NCBI RefSeq assembly: GCF_003171655.1
Contig: NZ_QFZL01000004.1
Coordinates: 248,001-312,000, forward strand
DNA: 64,000 nt
Direction: 5' to 3'
Source of the DNA: Stakelama portus
Lineage (GTDB): Bacteria; Pseudomonadota; Alphaproteobacteria; Sphingomonadales; Sphingomonadaceae
The notes under the pieces: model-generated
Database searches by the model: none
What the model was told of the DNA's origin: nothing
Seen by the model: only the letters and a program-made list of their open reading frames with translations
In this document: in pieces, positions 18,380 to 28,112 of the stretch
How positions within the stretch are numbered: position 1 is the first letter of the stretch
How the letters are laid out: every line of letters starts with the position of its first letter
Translations under genes and position numbers: made by a program

Positions 18380-19964
18380 GCATATGCTCCAGATCGAGGG
18401 TTCGTTGCACGCCGATCGCCTTCAGAAATGCGGCATCGTGGCTGACGACCAACAGCGCGCCGTCATAGCCAGCCAGCGCAGCTTCGAGCAGCTCGATGGT
18501 TTCGATGTCGAGATGGTTGGTCGGTTCGTCGAGAATCAGCAATTGCGGCACCTGAGCCCCCGAGACGGCGATGGCAAGTCCCGCGCGCAACCGCTCGCCG
18601 CCGCTCAGGCTGCCGACCAGCCGCTCTCCGGCACGATTGCGGAACGCGAAGCGCGCGAGCGCGGCGCGCGCATCCTGTTCCGAAATCCCGGGATGGAGGC
18701 GCGTCAGGTTTGCAAATAGGGTCGTTTCCGGATCGAGCAGCGCGACATGCTGATCGAGCATCGCCACCGGCACTTCGCCGACGTGCGCAATTCCCGAACC
18801 GGGCGCCAGATCGCCCGCCGCGATACGCAACAGGCTGGTCTTGCCCGATCCATTGGGTCCGGTAAGTGCGACGCGTTCCGGACCGGTGATCGAAAAGGAC
18901 AATGGCCCGAAAATGGTGCGCGCGCCGCGCGCCAGCGTCACCGAAGCCAGCTCGAGCACGGTGCGATTGGCGGGCAGGCGGCACGGCGGCAGATCGATCC
19001 GGATTGGCGTCACGATCTCCACTTTCGCCTGAGCTTCCGTTCGCGCCGATGCCGCATCCTCGCGCATCCGTTCGGCCAGCCCGGCATCGCGACCGCTTGT
19101 GCGTTCGGAGCGATCCTTGCGCGCGTCGAGCAGGATCTTGGGCGCGTCGCCGCGCGCGCGCTTGGCACGACCCATCTTGTCGCGCCTTGCCTTGCGTTCG
19201 GCCTGTTGCTGCACGGCGCGGGCGGTTGCCCGCTCGGCGCGATCCGCATGATCGAGCGCGTCGATCGCCGCCTCGCGCGCGGCCTTGCGCGCCGCCACGA
19301 ATTCGGACCATCCGCCGCCATGGATGCTGCAGCCGACCGGCGTCAGTTCCACGATCCGGTCCATGGTTTCGAGCAGTTCGCGGTCATGGCTGGCGACCAG
19401 TACCCCGCCCGGCCAGTCGGCGATCAGCCGCATGATCGTCGCGCGTCCTTCGGCATCCAGATTGTTGGTCGGTTCGTCGAGCAGCAACAGATCGGGTTGC
19501 TCGATCAGCAGCCGGGCGATGCCCAGCCGGGTGCGCTCGCCGCCACTGAAGCTGCCGATCGGGCGGGACAGGTCTGCTTGCGCGAACCCGCTTTGGGCCA
19601 GCGCGTCGACCAGCCGTTCCTCCAATGTCCAGTCGGCTTCGGCGGCGTCCTCGACACTGCCCGTGCCTGCCGCGAGCCGTCGTAACCGCGCCAGCCCCTC
19701 GGCAACTCCCAGCGCAGCTTCGGCTCTCAGATCGGGATCGTCCCAGCTTTGGCGCAACATACCGACGCTGCCGCTGACCGACAGCGTTCCTGACGCCGGC
19801 GTGCCGCGCTGCGCGATCAGGCGGAGCAGGCTCGACTTGCCCGAACCGTTGCGGCCGACAAGCCCCGTCCGTTCGCGCCCTGTCGTCAGGGTCAGATCGG
19901 AAAAGAGCGTGCGCCCGTCAGGCGTGGCGAGCGAAAGCGAAGCGAGAGTTGCGAAAGCGGACAT
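18372..19964 (-). CDS. ABC-F family ATPase
   Basis: A 530-residue protein with two ABC ATPase cassettes and no membrane segments, the ABC-F layout of translation factors such as Uup, EttA and antibiotic-resistance members. Cassette 1 has Walker A GRNGSGKS, signature SFSGGERTRL and Walker B LLLLDEPTNNLD. Cassette 2 has GPNGSGKT, SLSGGERLRAG and LLILDEPTNHLD. The linker at about 230-330 is long, basic and Ala/Arg-rich, with likely coiled coil. The start is at MSAFATL; five upstream residues in frame lack support. ABC-F proteins act on ribosomes, and which subfamily this is cannot be decided by eye. Confidence 0.9.
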   Translation of the reverse strand: MSAFATLASLSLATPDGRTLFSDLTLTTGRERTGLVGRNGSGKSSLLRLIAQRGTPASGTLSVSGSVGMLRQSWDDPDLRAEAALGVAEGLARLRRLAAGTGSVEDAAEADWTLEERLVDALAQSGFAQADLSRPIGSFSGGERTRLGIARLLIEQPDLLLLDEPTNNLDAEGRATIMRLIADWPGGVLVASHDRELLETMDRIVELTPVGCSIHGGGWSEFVAARKAAREAAIDALDHADRAERATARAVQQQAERKARRDKMGRAKRARGDAPKILLDARKDRSERTSGRDAGLAERMREDAASARTEAQAKVEIVTPIRIDLPPCRLPANRTVLELASVTLARGARTIFGPLSFSITGPERVALTGPNGSGKTSLLRIAAGDLAPGSGIAHVGEVPVAMLDQHVALLDPETTLFANLTRLHPGISEQDARAALARFAFRNRAGERLVGSLSGGERLRAGLAIAVSGAQVPQLLILDEPTNHLDIETIELLEAALAGYDGALLVVSHDAAFLKAIGVQRTLDLEHMRD

Positions 19965-20158
19965 GGAGCACCTGAACAAGGGGAAGGGACCGGGCGAGGG
20001 TGTTCCGATTGTTCAATGCTGCCTCCATGGGTTTGCGGGAGGGACTTCTTACGGCAGTCGCATCGGGGCGGCAACCGGATGCCATGGCAGCGAAGCGGCA
20101 CTCTTGCGGGACGCGGGGGAGGCGATAGAGTCCGGTCAGGGAATTTGGGGGGAGAGCG

Positions 20159-21778
20159 ATGGCGAACAATGCCACGGATTTGCCGCGCGAAGGGGAAGAA
20201 CCCGGCGCGCACGACATCAAGCTGGTGATCGGAGCCTCGTCGCTCGGTACGATCTTCGAATGGTATGATTTCTTCATCTGGGGCACGCTGACCGCTTCGG
20301 GCATTCTTCAGACGAGCTTTTTCCCCGGCGGCAACAATGTGCTCGCGACGCTGCTTGCCTGGGCGACGTTCGCAGTGGGCTTTGCCTTTCGTCCGCTGGG
20401 CGCGATCCTGTTCGGCTATCTGGGCGATCGGCTCGGGCGCAAATATACCTTCCTTGTCACCATCACGGTGATGGGCGTGGCGACGGCGGGCATCGGCTTT
20501 ATCCCCGGCTATGCGGTCATCGGTGCGGCGGCGCCGATCCTGATCATCGCGCTGCGCATCGCACAGGGACTGGCGCTTGGCGGCGAATATGGCGGTGCGG
20601 CAATCTATGTTGCCGAACATTCGCCCCCTGGAAAGGCGGGTTTCTATACCAGCTTCATTCAGGCGAGCGTCGCGGGCGGTTTCATCCTCAGCCTGGCGGT
20701 GGTGCTGTCGGCACGGGCGATCTTCGCGCCGGTATGGACCGACTGGGGCTGGCGCGTGCCGTTCCTCTTCTCGATCCTGCTGCTCGCGGTATCGCTCTAT
20801 ATGCGGCTCAAACTGTCCGAGAGCCCGGTTTTCAAGAAGATGCGCGAGGAAGGCGAAACCTCGCCCAATCCGTTTGTCGAAAGCTTTACCTGGCCGGGCA
20901 ACCCAAAGCGGCTGTTCGTCGCGCTGTTCGGCATTGCGGCCGGGCTGACCGTGATCTGGTACACCGCGATGTTCTCGGTCCTTTCCTTTCTTCAGGGGCC
21001 AATGCGCGTCGAACCGACCACGGCGCAGCTGATCACCGGTGGCGGGGCGCTGGCCGGACTATTCTGGTTCATCCTGTTCGGGCGGCTTTCGGATCGGATC
21101 GGGCGCAAAAAACCGATCGTCGTCGGATATGTCCTCACCTTGCTGCTGCTCTTCCCGATTTTCTGGGTGATCGGCAACGCCGCCAATCCGGGGCTTGAGG
21201 AAGCCGCGCGCCGCGCGCCGGTGGTCGTTTCCGGGCCCGAATGCCGCTACGATCCCTTTGCCGCGAAACAGAAGGACGCGTGCGGGCAGTTGCTCGACTA
21301 TTTCTCGAAAAAGGGAGTGAGCTACGACACCGCTCAGGCTTCGGATATCGACGTCACAATCGGCGGGCGTCGCGTCGCCGATACCAACCCCGCCTCGCTC
21401 GACGCGGCGCTGGCAGATGCGGGATACGACCTCAGCCAGACGATCCCGCCTGCGGGCAACATCGTGGTCATCCTGCTCGCGATCATCGTGCTGAGCGCGC
21501 TTGCCGGCATCACCTATGGCCCGGTTGCGGCGCTGCTGTCGGAAATGTTCCCGCCGCGCATCCGCTATAGTTCGATGTCGATCCCCTATCATTTCGGAAC
21601 CGGCTATTTCGGCGGGTTTTTGCCGTTTATCAGCCAGTATATCGTTGCGCGCACCGGCGATGTGCATGCCGGGTTGTGGTATACGATGGGCGTGGTGGCG
21701 ATGGCGCTGCTGGTGACTTTGTGGGGGCTTAAGGAAACCGTGCCCGCCGCAAAACCCGCGCTGCCCGCCGAGCCCTGA
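20159..21778 (+). CDS. MHS-family MFS transporter with a large soluble insertion
   Basis: A 539-residue 12-helix transporter of the metabolite:H+ symporter group (ShiA, KgtP, ProP relatives). The GTIFEWYDFFIWGTL opening and the loop GDRLGRKYTFL are typical, as is AQGLALGGEYGGAAIYVAEH. Between two C-terminal half helices, about residues 350-425, sits an extra hydrophilic segment of some 75 residues with two cysteines (PECRYDPFAAKQKDACG). This segment is absent from the short members. A very strong GGGGGGAGAG precedes the ATG. The substrate is probably a small organic acid or amino acid. The 194-base gap before it, shared with the ABC-F gene, holds the promoters. Confidence 0.85.
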   Translation: MANNATDLPREGEEPGAHDIKLVIGASSLGTIFEWYDFFIWGTLTASGILQTSFFPGGNNVLATLLAWATFAVGFAFRPLGAILFGYLGDRLGRKYTFLVTITVMGVATAGIGFIPGYAVIGAAAPILIIALRIAQGLALGGEYGGAAIYVAEHSPPGKAGFYTSFIQASVAGGFILSLAVVLSARAIFAPVWTDWGWRVPFLFSILLLAVSLYMRLKLSESPVFKKMREEGETSPNPFVESFTWPGNPKRLFVALFGIAAGLTVIWYTAMFSVLSFLQGPMRVEPTTAQLITGGGALAGLFWFILFGRLSDRIGRKKPIVVGYVLTLLLLFPIFWVIGNAANPGLEEAARRAPVVVSGPECRYDPFAAKQKDACGQLLDYFSKKGVSYDTAQASDIDVTIGGRRVADTNPASLDAALADAGYDLSQTIPPAGNIVVILLAIIVLSALAGITYGPVAALLSEMFPPRIRYSSMSIPYHFGTGYFGGFLPFISQYIVARTGDVHAGLWYTMGVVAMALLVTLWGLKETVPAAKPALPAEP

Positions 21779-21882
21779 CCGGCGACGGGTTCGGTCGCTG
21801 CGGCGGGCGGGGGCCGAAAACCGCGCAGGGTTGGAATTCGGTTTGGATTTTCTTCACTCGATTTCGCTAATGCGAACGAACC

Positions 21883-22839
21883 ATGCCGACTCCTGTGTTC
21901 CTGACGATCGATACCGAGCTGATGTGGCGGCACCATGCCGACGGGCACGATATCGATACGATCGTCGAGCGTTCGCTCGAACCGGCGGGCGTGGGCATCG
22001 GTTATCAGCTGGAAATGATGGCGCGCCACGGGCTGAAGGGCGTGTTCTTCGTCGACCCCATGCCCGCGCTCATCTATGGTCTCGAACCGATCAAGCGCGT
22101 CGTCGGTGCGATCCTGGAAGCCGGTCAGGACGTGCAGCTGCACCTCCACCCCAACTGGACCGGCGCGAACCGCGACGACCGCAGCATTGCTGCGCAATCC
22201 TTCGAACTCACCGATTACAGCCTTGCCGAACAATGCGAGCTGATCGCCGGTGCCGCCGATCTGCTGACTGCGGCGGGGGCGCCCGATCCGGTGGCGTTCC
22301 GCGCGGGCAGCTATGCCGCCAGCGACGATACCATCGCTGCGCTCGCCGAGCTTCAGTTCACTTATGACAGCAGCCATAATGGCAGCGAGCATCCCTGGCC
22401 CAGTGCCTTGTCGCTCGATGCGCGGCAGATCGCGCCGGTCGAACATCGCGGCGTGATCGAAGTGCCGGTGACGCTGATCGAGGACCGGCCCGATCATCTG
22501 CGCCATTTCCAGATCTGCGCGCTTTCCTCCACCGAAATGCGCGCCGCGCTCGATCACGCGATTCGCGAGCATCATGGCGCGGTGACAATCGTCGGCCATG
22601 GTTTCGAGCTTGCCAACCGGTGCGGCACGCGTCCAAACGCAGTGCATGTGCGGCGATTTGAACAGCTTTGCCGGATGCTCGCCGAACGGCGCGGCGCATT
22701 GCCGACGGCGCATTTCGCCGATCGCCCGTCGCTCGAACTGGGCAAGGACGATCAGCCGCTCGGTCCCAGCGTCGTGCGGACGGGGCTGCGTCAGGCCGAA
22801 CAGCTCTGGTCGAATCTGGTCGCGGAGCGTGCCGCGTGA
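21883..22839 (+). CDS. Polysaccharide deacetylase-family protein
   Basis: A 318-residue cytoplasmic protein (no signal peptide) of the carbohydrate esterase 4-like fold. FLTIDTELMWR carries the catalytic/metal acidic motif, QLHLHPNWTG the metal-binding His pair, and FRAGSYAASDDTI the third motif. The late VTIVGHGFEL supplies the usual final histidine. Such proteins remove acetyl groups from glycans or build exopolysaccharide. The TGA overlaps the GTG of the FemAB-like acyltransferase gene (GTGA), so the two are surely made together and probably act on the same cell-envelope glycan. Confidence 0.8.
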   Translation: MPTPVFLTIDTELMWRHHADGHDIDTIVERSLEPAGVGIGYQLEMMARHGLKGVFFVDPMPALIYGLEPIKRVVGAILEAGQDVQLHLHPNWTGANRDDRSIAAQSFELTDYSLAEQCELIAGAADLLTAAGAPDPVAFRAGSYAASDDTIAALAELQFTYDSSHNGSEHPWPSALSLDARQIAPVEHRGVIEVPVTLIEDRPDHLRHFQICALSSTEMRAALDHAIREHHGAVTIVGHGFELANRCGTRPNAVHVRRFEQLCRMLAERRGALPTAHFADRPSLELGKDDQPLGPSVVRTGLRQAEQLWSNLVAERAA

Positions 22840-23798
22840 ACGCAGTGTCCGAAATTACGCGGCCGCCTGAATCGCGCCCCGCCGAAGCGGCGCGCCCGAC
22901 CTCGCTCAAGTTCGAGATCGGCGCGCGCACGCTGATGCAGGTCAGCCGCTCGCTGGTGCGGGTGCCGCTCGATCTTGAGGCGGCGCGCAGCGGGAAACTC
23001 CCCGTGCTTCCGGCGCTCGACCGCGAGGCGCATGGCTATTCGGTCACGTCGCTGCCGGAGGATCAGGCTGAGGCGCTGGTCCATGCCTCGGGCGGGATGC
23101 TGCCCTTTGTGCGCCAGCGTTATACGCGCTGGTACACCGATCTGTCCGGCAGTTTCGACAGCTGGCTTGGCGGACTTTCGGGCAACACGCGCCAGGGGCT
23201 CAAGCGCAAGACGCGCAAGATCGTTCAGGAATCGGGCGGCGAGCTGGATATCCGCCGCTTTCGTACCGCCGAAGAGCTGGAATGTTTCCACGATGCCGGT
23301 CGCCGCATCGCGCTGCGCACCTATCAGGAAAAGCTGCTGGGTTCGGCGCTTCCCGATACGCCGGAATTCCTGCGCGAGATGGTGTCGATGGCCGCTGCCG
23401 ATTCGGTGCGTGCATGGCTGCTCTACATTGCCGGCGAACCGGCGGCCTATCTCTATTGCCCGGTCGTCGATGGCGTCGTTCTCTATGCCTATGTCGGGCA
23501 TGATCCGGCGTTCAACGATCTTTCGCCCGGCGCGGTGCTCCAGCTGGAGGCGTTTCGCGACCTGTTCGGCGAGGGGCGCTACCGATATTTCGATTTCACC
23601 GAAGGCGATGGCCAGCACAAACGGACTTTCGCCACGGGCGGCGTGGCGTGTGTCGACCTGTTGCTGCTGCGCCCCAGTCTTGCCAATCGCGCGACCATGG
23701 CGGCGCTCGGCGGCTTCAACCGCGCGGTTGCGGGGGTGAAGGGCGTAGTGATGAAATCTCCGCTAAAGGGTGCCGCGAACAAGCTGCGCCGCGGCTGA
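22836..23798 (+). CDS. FemAB-like GNAT acyltransferase
   Basis: A 320-residue protein with GTG start at 22836, overlapping the deacetylase stop. The C-terminal half carries the acetyltransferase fold of the FemAB/BioF2-like group (Acetyltransf_6). NTRQGLKRKTRKIVQESGGELDIRRF is followed by AWLLYIAGEPAAYLYCPVVDGVVLYAYVGHDPAFNDLSPGAVLQLEA and a final RYFDFTEGDGQHKRTFATGG. These proteins acylate sugars or peptides in cell-envelope glycans. With the deacetylase it forms an acetylation-editing pair. No glycosyltransferase cluster surrounds it, so its polymer is unknown. Confidence 0.8.
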   Translation: MNAVSEITRPPESRPAEAARPTSLKFEIGARTLMQVSRSLVRVPLDLEAARSGKLPVLPALDREAHGYSVTSLPEDQAEALVHASGGMLPFVRQRYTRWYTDLSGSFDSWLGGLSGNTRQGLKRKTRKIVQESGGELDIRRFRTAEELECFHDAGRRIALRTYQEKLLGSALPDTPEFLREMVSMAAADSVRAWLLYIAGEPAAYLYCPVVDGVVLYAYVGHDPAFNDLSPGAVLQLEAFRDLFGEGRYRYFDFTEGDGQHKRTFATGGVACVDLLLLRPSLANRATMAALGGFNRAVAGVKGVVMKSPLKGAANKLRRG

Positions 23799-23805
23799 CG
23801 TGCCT

Positions 23806-23820
23806 CTCCCCCTTGGGGAG
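23806..23820. repeat. Short CTCCCC/GGGGAG hairpin after the FemAB-like gene
   Basis: CTCCCC at 23806-23811 and GGGGAG at 23815-23820 form a tight 6-bp hairpin with a 3-base loop in the 44-base spacer before recO. The same bases open and close the longer repeat at 40384-40505, so this is probably a degenerate half of that family. There is no T run, so it does not look like an intrinsic terminator. Confidence 0.4.
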
Positions 23821-23842
23821 CGGATCGCCTAAGTCCTGATCC

Positions 23843-24574
23843 ATGCAGCTGCGCGCCGAAGCCATCATCCTGTCGATCCGCGCTCATGGCGAACATGGCG
23901 CGATCGTTCGCGCGATGACGGAACGGCACGGGCTTCAGCCGGGCTATGTCCGGGGCGGCCGTTCGCGACGGCTCCGCCCGATATTGCAACCCGCGAATGT
24001 CGTGCAGGGCGAATGGCGCGCGCGGACCGAGGATCAGCTTGCTTCGCTGACCGTCGAACCGTTGCACAGCCGCGCGCCGCTCTTCACCGAACCGCTTCCT
24101 GCCGCCGCGCTTTCCTGGGTCACTGGCCTCACCTCGGCGGCATTGCCGGAGGGGCAGCCTTATCCCCGGCTGTTCGACGCGCTGGACGGCGTGCTCGGCG
24201 CGATCGAGGCGGCGCCGGCGGCGCGCGGATGGGGCACCGCGCTTGTCCGATATGAATTGCTGCTGCTCGCCGAACTGGGCTTCGGGCTCGATTTCGAACA
24301 ATGCGCGGTCACCGGATCGCGCGAGGAACTCGTCTTTGTCAGCCCGAAAAGCGGGCGCACGGTCAGTCGTGTCGCTGCCATCGGCTATGAAAGCCGGTTG
24401 CTCGCACTGCCCGATTTCGTGCTGGACGGCGGCGCGGCCGATTGGGAGGATATCCTTTCCGGTCTGCAGCTTACCGGCCATTTCCTGGAGCGCGACATAT
24501 TGGTTGGGCGCGGCGCCGAAATGCTCGCCGCGCGGGAACGACTGGTCGAACGCATCAAGAGAGCGGTTGCGTGA
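23843..24574 (+). CDS. recO: DNA repair protein RecO
   Basis: A 243-residue RecO. The protein helps load RecA onto SSB-coated single-stranded DNA with RecR in recombinational gap repair. The N-terminal OB-fold reads [30 protein letters not shown], followed by [21 protein letters not shown]; RecO typically has G..R...... LQPG here. The remainder is the alpha-helical domain, with [31 protein letters not shown] in place of the zinc finger of some RecOs. Length is normal for alphaproteobacteria. It is followed by leuB after 52 bases. Confidence 0.92.
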   Translation: MQLRAEAIILSIRAHGEHGAIVRAMTERHGLQPGYVRGGRSRRLRPILQPANVVQGEWRARTEDQLASLTVEPLHSRAPLFTEPLPAAALSWVTGLTSAALPEGQPYPRLFDALDGVLGAIEAAPAARGWGTALVRYELLLLAELGFGLDFEQCAVTGSREELVFVSPKSGRTVSRVAAIGYESRLLALPDFVLDGGAADWEDILSGLQLTGHFLERDILVGRGAEMLAARERLVERIKRAVA

Positions 24575-24626
24575 GCGCGCGGCCATCGCCAAAGCATGCC
24601 GCCGCAAGGTGGAACAAGGGAAAGCG

Positions 24627-25676
24627 ATGGCTCTGATTGCGATTTTGCCGGGCGACGGTATCGGCCCGGAAGTAACGGCTCAGGCACGGCGCGTGCTCGA
24701 AGCACTCGATCTGGGGCTGTCGTTCGAAGAGGCGCCGGTCGGCGGCGCGGCCTATCACGCGATGGGCCATCCGCTTCCCGAAACCACGCTGGACCTGGCA
24801 AAGCGGGCGGATGCGATCCTGTTCGGTGCGGTCGGCGACCCGACCTGCGATGCGCTCGAACGGCAGTTCCGGCCCGAACAGGCGATTCTGGGGCTGCGCA
24901 AGGCGCTGGGTTTCTGGGCGAATCTGCGCCCCGCCACGATGATGCCGGGGATGGAGGACGCTTCGACCCTGCGGCCGGAGATCGCCGCGAAGATCGACAT
25001 GGTGATCGTCCGCGAACTCGTCGGCGACGTCTATTTCGGTGAAAAGGGACGCCGCCAGACCGAGGACGGCCGCCGCCAGGGCTATGACGTCATGTCCTAT
25101 GCCGAGGATGAGGTGCGCCGCATCGCCGTGGTCGGTTTTGAAATGGCGCGCCGCCGCCGCAAGTCGCTGATCTCGGTCGACAAGGCCAATGTCCTCGAAA
25201 CCTCGCAGCTGTGGCGCGACGTGGTGAACGAAGTCGCCGCCGATTATGACGATGTCGCGCTTCAGCACATGTATGTCGACAATGCCGCGATGCAGATGGT
25301 TCGCAATCCGGGGCAGTTCGACGTCGTCATCACCGGCAATCTGTTCGGCGATATCCTGTCGGATCAGGCGAGCATGTGCGTCGGATCGATCGGCATGCTG
25401 CCATCGGCGTCGCTGCGCGACTGGTCGGGCGACAATGGCCTTTACGAGCCGATCCATGGCAGCGCGCCCGACATCGCCGGGCAGGGCAAGGCCAATCCGT
25501 GCGCCGCGATCCTGTCGGCAGCGATGCTGCTGCGCCATTCGCTCGACAATGAGGCGGCGGCGCAGCGGATCGAGGCTGCCGTGGCAAAGGCGCTGTCGGG
25601 CGGCATCCGCACGCCGGACATGGGCGGTTCGCACACCACGTCGCAAATGGGCGACGCGGTTCTCGCGGCGCTCTGA
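24627..25676 (+). CDS. leuB: 3-isopropylmalate dehydrogenase
   Basis: A 349-residue LeuB, catalysing NAD-dependent oxidative decarboxylation of 3-isopropylmalate in leucine synthesis. It opens [24 protein letters not shown]. The substrate-binding arginine region reads [19 protein letters not shown], with [18 protein letters not shown] next and the metal aspartates in [17 protein letters not shown]-binding [14 protein letters not shown] and a final GTP-free tail follow. The start at 24627 follows AAGGGAAAG. No other leucine genes are nearby; leuC and leuD must be elsewhere. A glycosyltransferase gene follows by 8 bases and may share its transcript. Confidence 0.95.
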   Translation: MALIAILPGDGIGPEVTAQARRVLEALDLGLSFEEAPVGGAAYHAMGHPLPETTLDLAKRADAILFGAVGDPTCDALERQFRPEQAILGLRKALGFWANLRPATMMPGMEDASTLRPEIAAKIDMVIVRELVGDVYFGEKGRRQTEDGRRQGYDVMSYAEDEVRRIAVVGFEMARRRRKSLISVDKANVLETSQLWRDVVNEVAADYDDVALQHMYVDNAAMQMVRNPGQFDVVITGNLFGDILSDQASMCVGSIGMLPSASLRDWSGDNGLYEPIHGSAPDIAGQGKANPCAAILSAAMLLRHSLDNEAAAQRIEAAVAKALSGGIRTPDMGGSHTTSQMGDAVLAAL

Positions 25677-25684
25677 GGCGGACG

Positions 25685-26791
25685 ATGCAGGCACCCGCGC
25701 TCGAAGTTGCGGTGGTGATTCCCACCTTCAACGAGCGCGCCAATGTCCCGATCCTGATCGAACGGCTCGATGCCGCGCTCAAGGGGCGGCAGTGGGAAGC
25801 GATCTTCGTCGACGACAACAGCCCGGACGGCACCGCCGATGTCGCGCGGGAGATTGCGCGGAGCGATTCGCGCGTTCGGGTGATTCAGCGGATCGGGCGA
25901 CGGGGGCTTTCCTCGGCGTGTATCGAGGGGATGTGCGCGACGGCTGCCCCCTGTGTCGCGGTGATCGACGGCGATCTTCAGCATGACGAAACCTTGCTGC
26001 CTGCGATGCTGAGCGCGCTGCAGGTGCAGCCCGAACTGGACGTCGTCATCGGATCGCGGTTCGTGGAGGGCGGCGGGACCGGCGACTGGGACCGCGACCG
26101 GCTCGCCAAATCGGCCTTTGCCACGCGGCTGTCGCGCGGACTGCTCAACCATGATCTGACCGACCCGATGAGCGGGTTTTTCATGATCCGCTCGGCAATC
26201 GTCCGCGAGCTTGTTCCCGGCCTGTCGGGCATCGGTTTCAAGATCCTGCTCGACATCATGACCGCCAGCGCCAGGCCGCTGCGGTTCGTCGAGCTTCCCT
26301 ATACCTTCCGTGTCCGCGAAGTGGGGGAGAGCAAGCTCGATTATGTCGTCGCGCTCGAATATCTGATCGCGCTGTACGACCGGATGTTCGGCCGGTTCGT
26401 GCCGGTGCGGTTCGCGATGTTTTCGGCGGTCGGCGGCGCGGGGGCATTCGTCCATATGGCGGTGTTGTGGCCGCTGTTCCGCGCGATGGGCACCAGTTTC
26501 CTGCTCGCGACGATCATTGCGACGCTGGTCGCGCTCACTTTCAACTTCTTCCTCAACAATGCGCTCACCTATCGCGACCGGCGGCTGCGTGGGGCAGGGG
26601 AGCTATTGCGCGGCTGGGTCAGCTTCGCGGCGGTATGCGGCGTCGGGGCAGTCGCGAATGTCAGTGTCGCGGCGTTTCTCTATGATGTCGAACACGGCTT
26701 TTGGGCAGTGTCGGCGCTGGCGGGAATCGCGGTCGGCGCGGTGTGGAATTTCGCGCTGTCGTCGCGCTTCACCTGGGGCCGTTACCGCTAG
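25685..26791 (+). CDS. Family 2 glycosyltransferase fused to a GtrA-like membrane domain
   Basis: A 368-residue protein with two domains. Residues about 8-230 are a dolichol-phosphate mannose synthase-like GT2: VVIPTFNERANV, IFVDDNSPDGTADV, VIDGDLQHDE, and GIGFKILLDI. Residues about 240-365 hold four hydrophobic segments of the GtrA type (FAMFSAVGGAGAFVHMAVLW, FNFFLNNALTYRDRRL, ending NFALSSRFTWGRY). Such fusions make or flip polyprenyl-phosphate sugars that a periplasmic GT-C enzyme uses. The convergent gene at 26802 is exactly a GT-C-type enzyme, so they probably act in one membrane-glycan pathway. Confidence 0.9.
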   Translation: MQAPALEVAVVIPTFNERANVPILIERLDAALKGRQWEAIFVDDNSPDGTADVAREIARSDSRVRVIQRIGRRGLSSACIEGMCATAAPCVAVIDGDLQHDETLLPAMLSALQVQPELDVVIGSRFVEGGGTGDWDRDRLAKSAFATRLSRGLLNHDLTDPMSGFFMIRSAIVRELVPGLSGIGFKILLDIMTASARPLRFVELPYTFRVREVGESKLDYVVALEYLIALYDRMFGRFVPVRFAMFSAVGGAGAFVHMAVLWPLFRAMGTSFLLATIIATLVALTFNFFLNNALTYRDRRLRGAGELLRGWVSFAAVCGVGAVANVSVAAFLYDVEHGFWAVSALAGIAVGAVWNFALSSRFTWGRYR

Positions 26792-26801
26792 CGCGGCCGC
26801 G

Positions 26802-28112
26802 TCATTTCCAGTCGGGGAACCACATCCAGAACTCGAATGCGTCGCGATCCTGGAGCGCGCCGCCGGAAATGATCGGGAAGAAATAGATGAAGAGGATCAG
26901 TGCGACTGCGCCGAACCATTCTTCATATCCGCGTTTCTTCCCCCGATCGAAATGCGCGAAGGCGATGGCGAGCGCGACGCACAGGAAGATGCTGGACAGA
27001 TAGTAATAATAGAAAAAACCCAGCGATTTCGGGATGATGATGTAAATGCCGAGCGACCATGCCCACAGCAGCGCGGCGGCGCCCGCCGCCAGGTTCTTTT
27101 CGCGCAGCCACGCCCAGAAACAGGCGAGCACCGCCACCAGCCCGCCCCACAGGATCAGCGGATTGCCGATCAGCAGCACCCCGCGCTGGGCATCGCTGTT
27201 GAAGTCGTAATAATACCAGATCGGTCGCTGCATCAGCGGCCAGCTCCACCAGTCCGACTGATAGGTGTGATGCGCCAGAACCTGAGTCTGAGCCTCATAC
27301 ATCTTCAGCTGAAACGGAATCAGCTCCGACGGCGGAATCGCCGCATAGGTGAGGAAGAAACAGGGGGTGAAGGTGAGCAGATAGACCGCAATGCTGACCA
27401 CGCCCATCGCCAGCAGCGCCGGGATCGTCGCCATGCCGGTCCAGTGTTTCTGCCCCTTGCCCGCAAACATCCGGCGCACGACCGTTGCCGTGTCGCCGCC
27501 TTCGGCAAGGGCATCGCGCAGGCGGACGATCAGGAACACCAGTCCCGCCATCGCGACATAGGGGATCGCCGCCCATTTGCATCCGACCGCCAGCCCCCAC
27601 AGCACCGCCGCGAGCAGCCAGCGGCGCCACACCTTGCCCTGCGGCGCGCGCATCGCCCACAGCATTACGACGATCGCCCAGAGCAGGAACGCGCCCAGAA
27701 ACACGTCGAGCATCGCGATCCGCGCCTGAACATACAGCATCTGGTTGAGGAGCAGGAACACCGCGCCCGCCACGGCAAAGCGCATCCGCCCGATCATCAG
27801 GAAAATCAGGCTGAACGTCGCCATCACCGTCGCCGATCCGGCGATCGTCGCCATGATGCGCCAACCCCAGGGATTGTCGCCCAGAATCGCCATGCCGAAT
27901 GCGATCAGCTCCTTGGCGACCAGCGGATGTTCGGAATTGCGCAGCTGATCGAGCAGCAACAGGCTGCGCGCGGCCGGGACATAATGGAACTCGTCGAAAT
28001 TGACGACGGTCGGTCGGCCAAGATGGATCATGAAGAGGATCTGGGCGACCAGCCCCAGCATCAGCGCGACGGTGACGGGGCGATCCTGGAGTTGCTTGAA
28101 GCGTTCGAGCAT
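26802..28112 (-). CDS. GT39/PMT-like membrane glycosyltransferase
   Basis: A 436-residue integral membrane protein of the protein-O-mannosyltransferase group (GT-C fold). The N-terminus is FMIHLGRPTVVNFDEFHYVPAARSLLL, where the D-E pair in the first periplasmic loop (FDE) is the catalytic motif. NSEHPLVAKELIAFGMAILGDNPWGWR is the usual PMT block. Ten or more hydrophobic segments follow. It would transfer a lipid-phosphate sugar to a periplasmic acceptor such as lipid A, protein or glycan. Convergent with the GT2-GtrA gene, 10 bases apart; they are likely partners. Confidence 0.88.
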   Translation of the reverse strand: MLERFKQLQDRPVTVALMLGLVAQILFMIHLGRPTVVNFDEFHYVPAARSLLLLDQLRNSEHPLVAKELIAFGMAILGDNPWGWRIMATIAGSATVMATFSLIFLMIGRMRFAVAGAVFLLLNQMLYVQARIAMLDVFLGAFLLWAIVVMLWAMRAPQGKVWRRWLLAAVLWGLAVGCKWAAIPYVAMAGLVFLIVRLRDALAEGGDTATVVRRMFAGKGQKHWTGMATIPALLAMGVVSIAVYLLTFTPCFFLTYAAIPPSELIPFQLKMYEAQTQVLAHHTYQSDWWSWPLMQRPIWYYYDFNSDAQRGVLLIGNPLILWGGLVAVLACFWAWLREKNLAAGAAALLWAWSLGIYIIIPKSLGFFYYYYLSSIFLCVALAIAFAHFDRGKKRGYEEWFGAVALILFIYFFPIISGGALQDRDAFEFWMWFPDWK

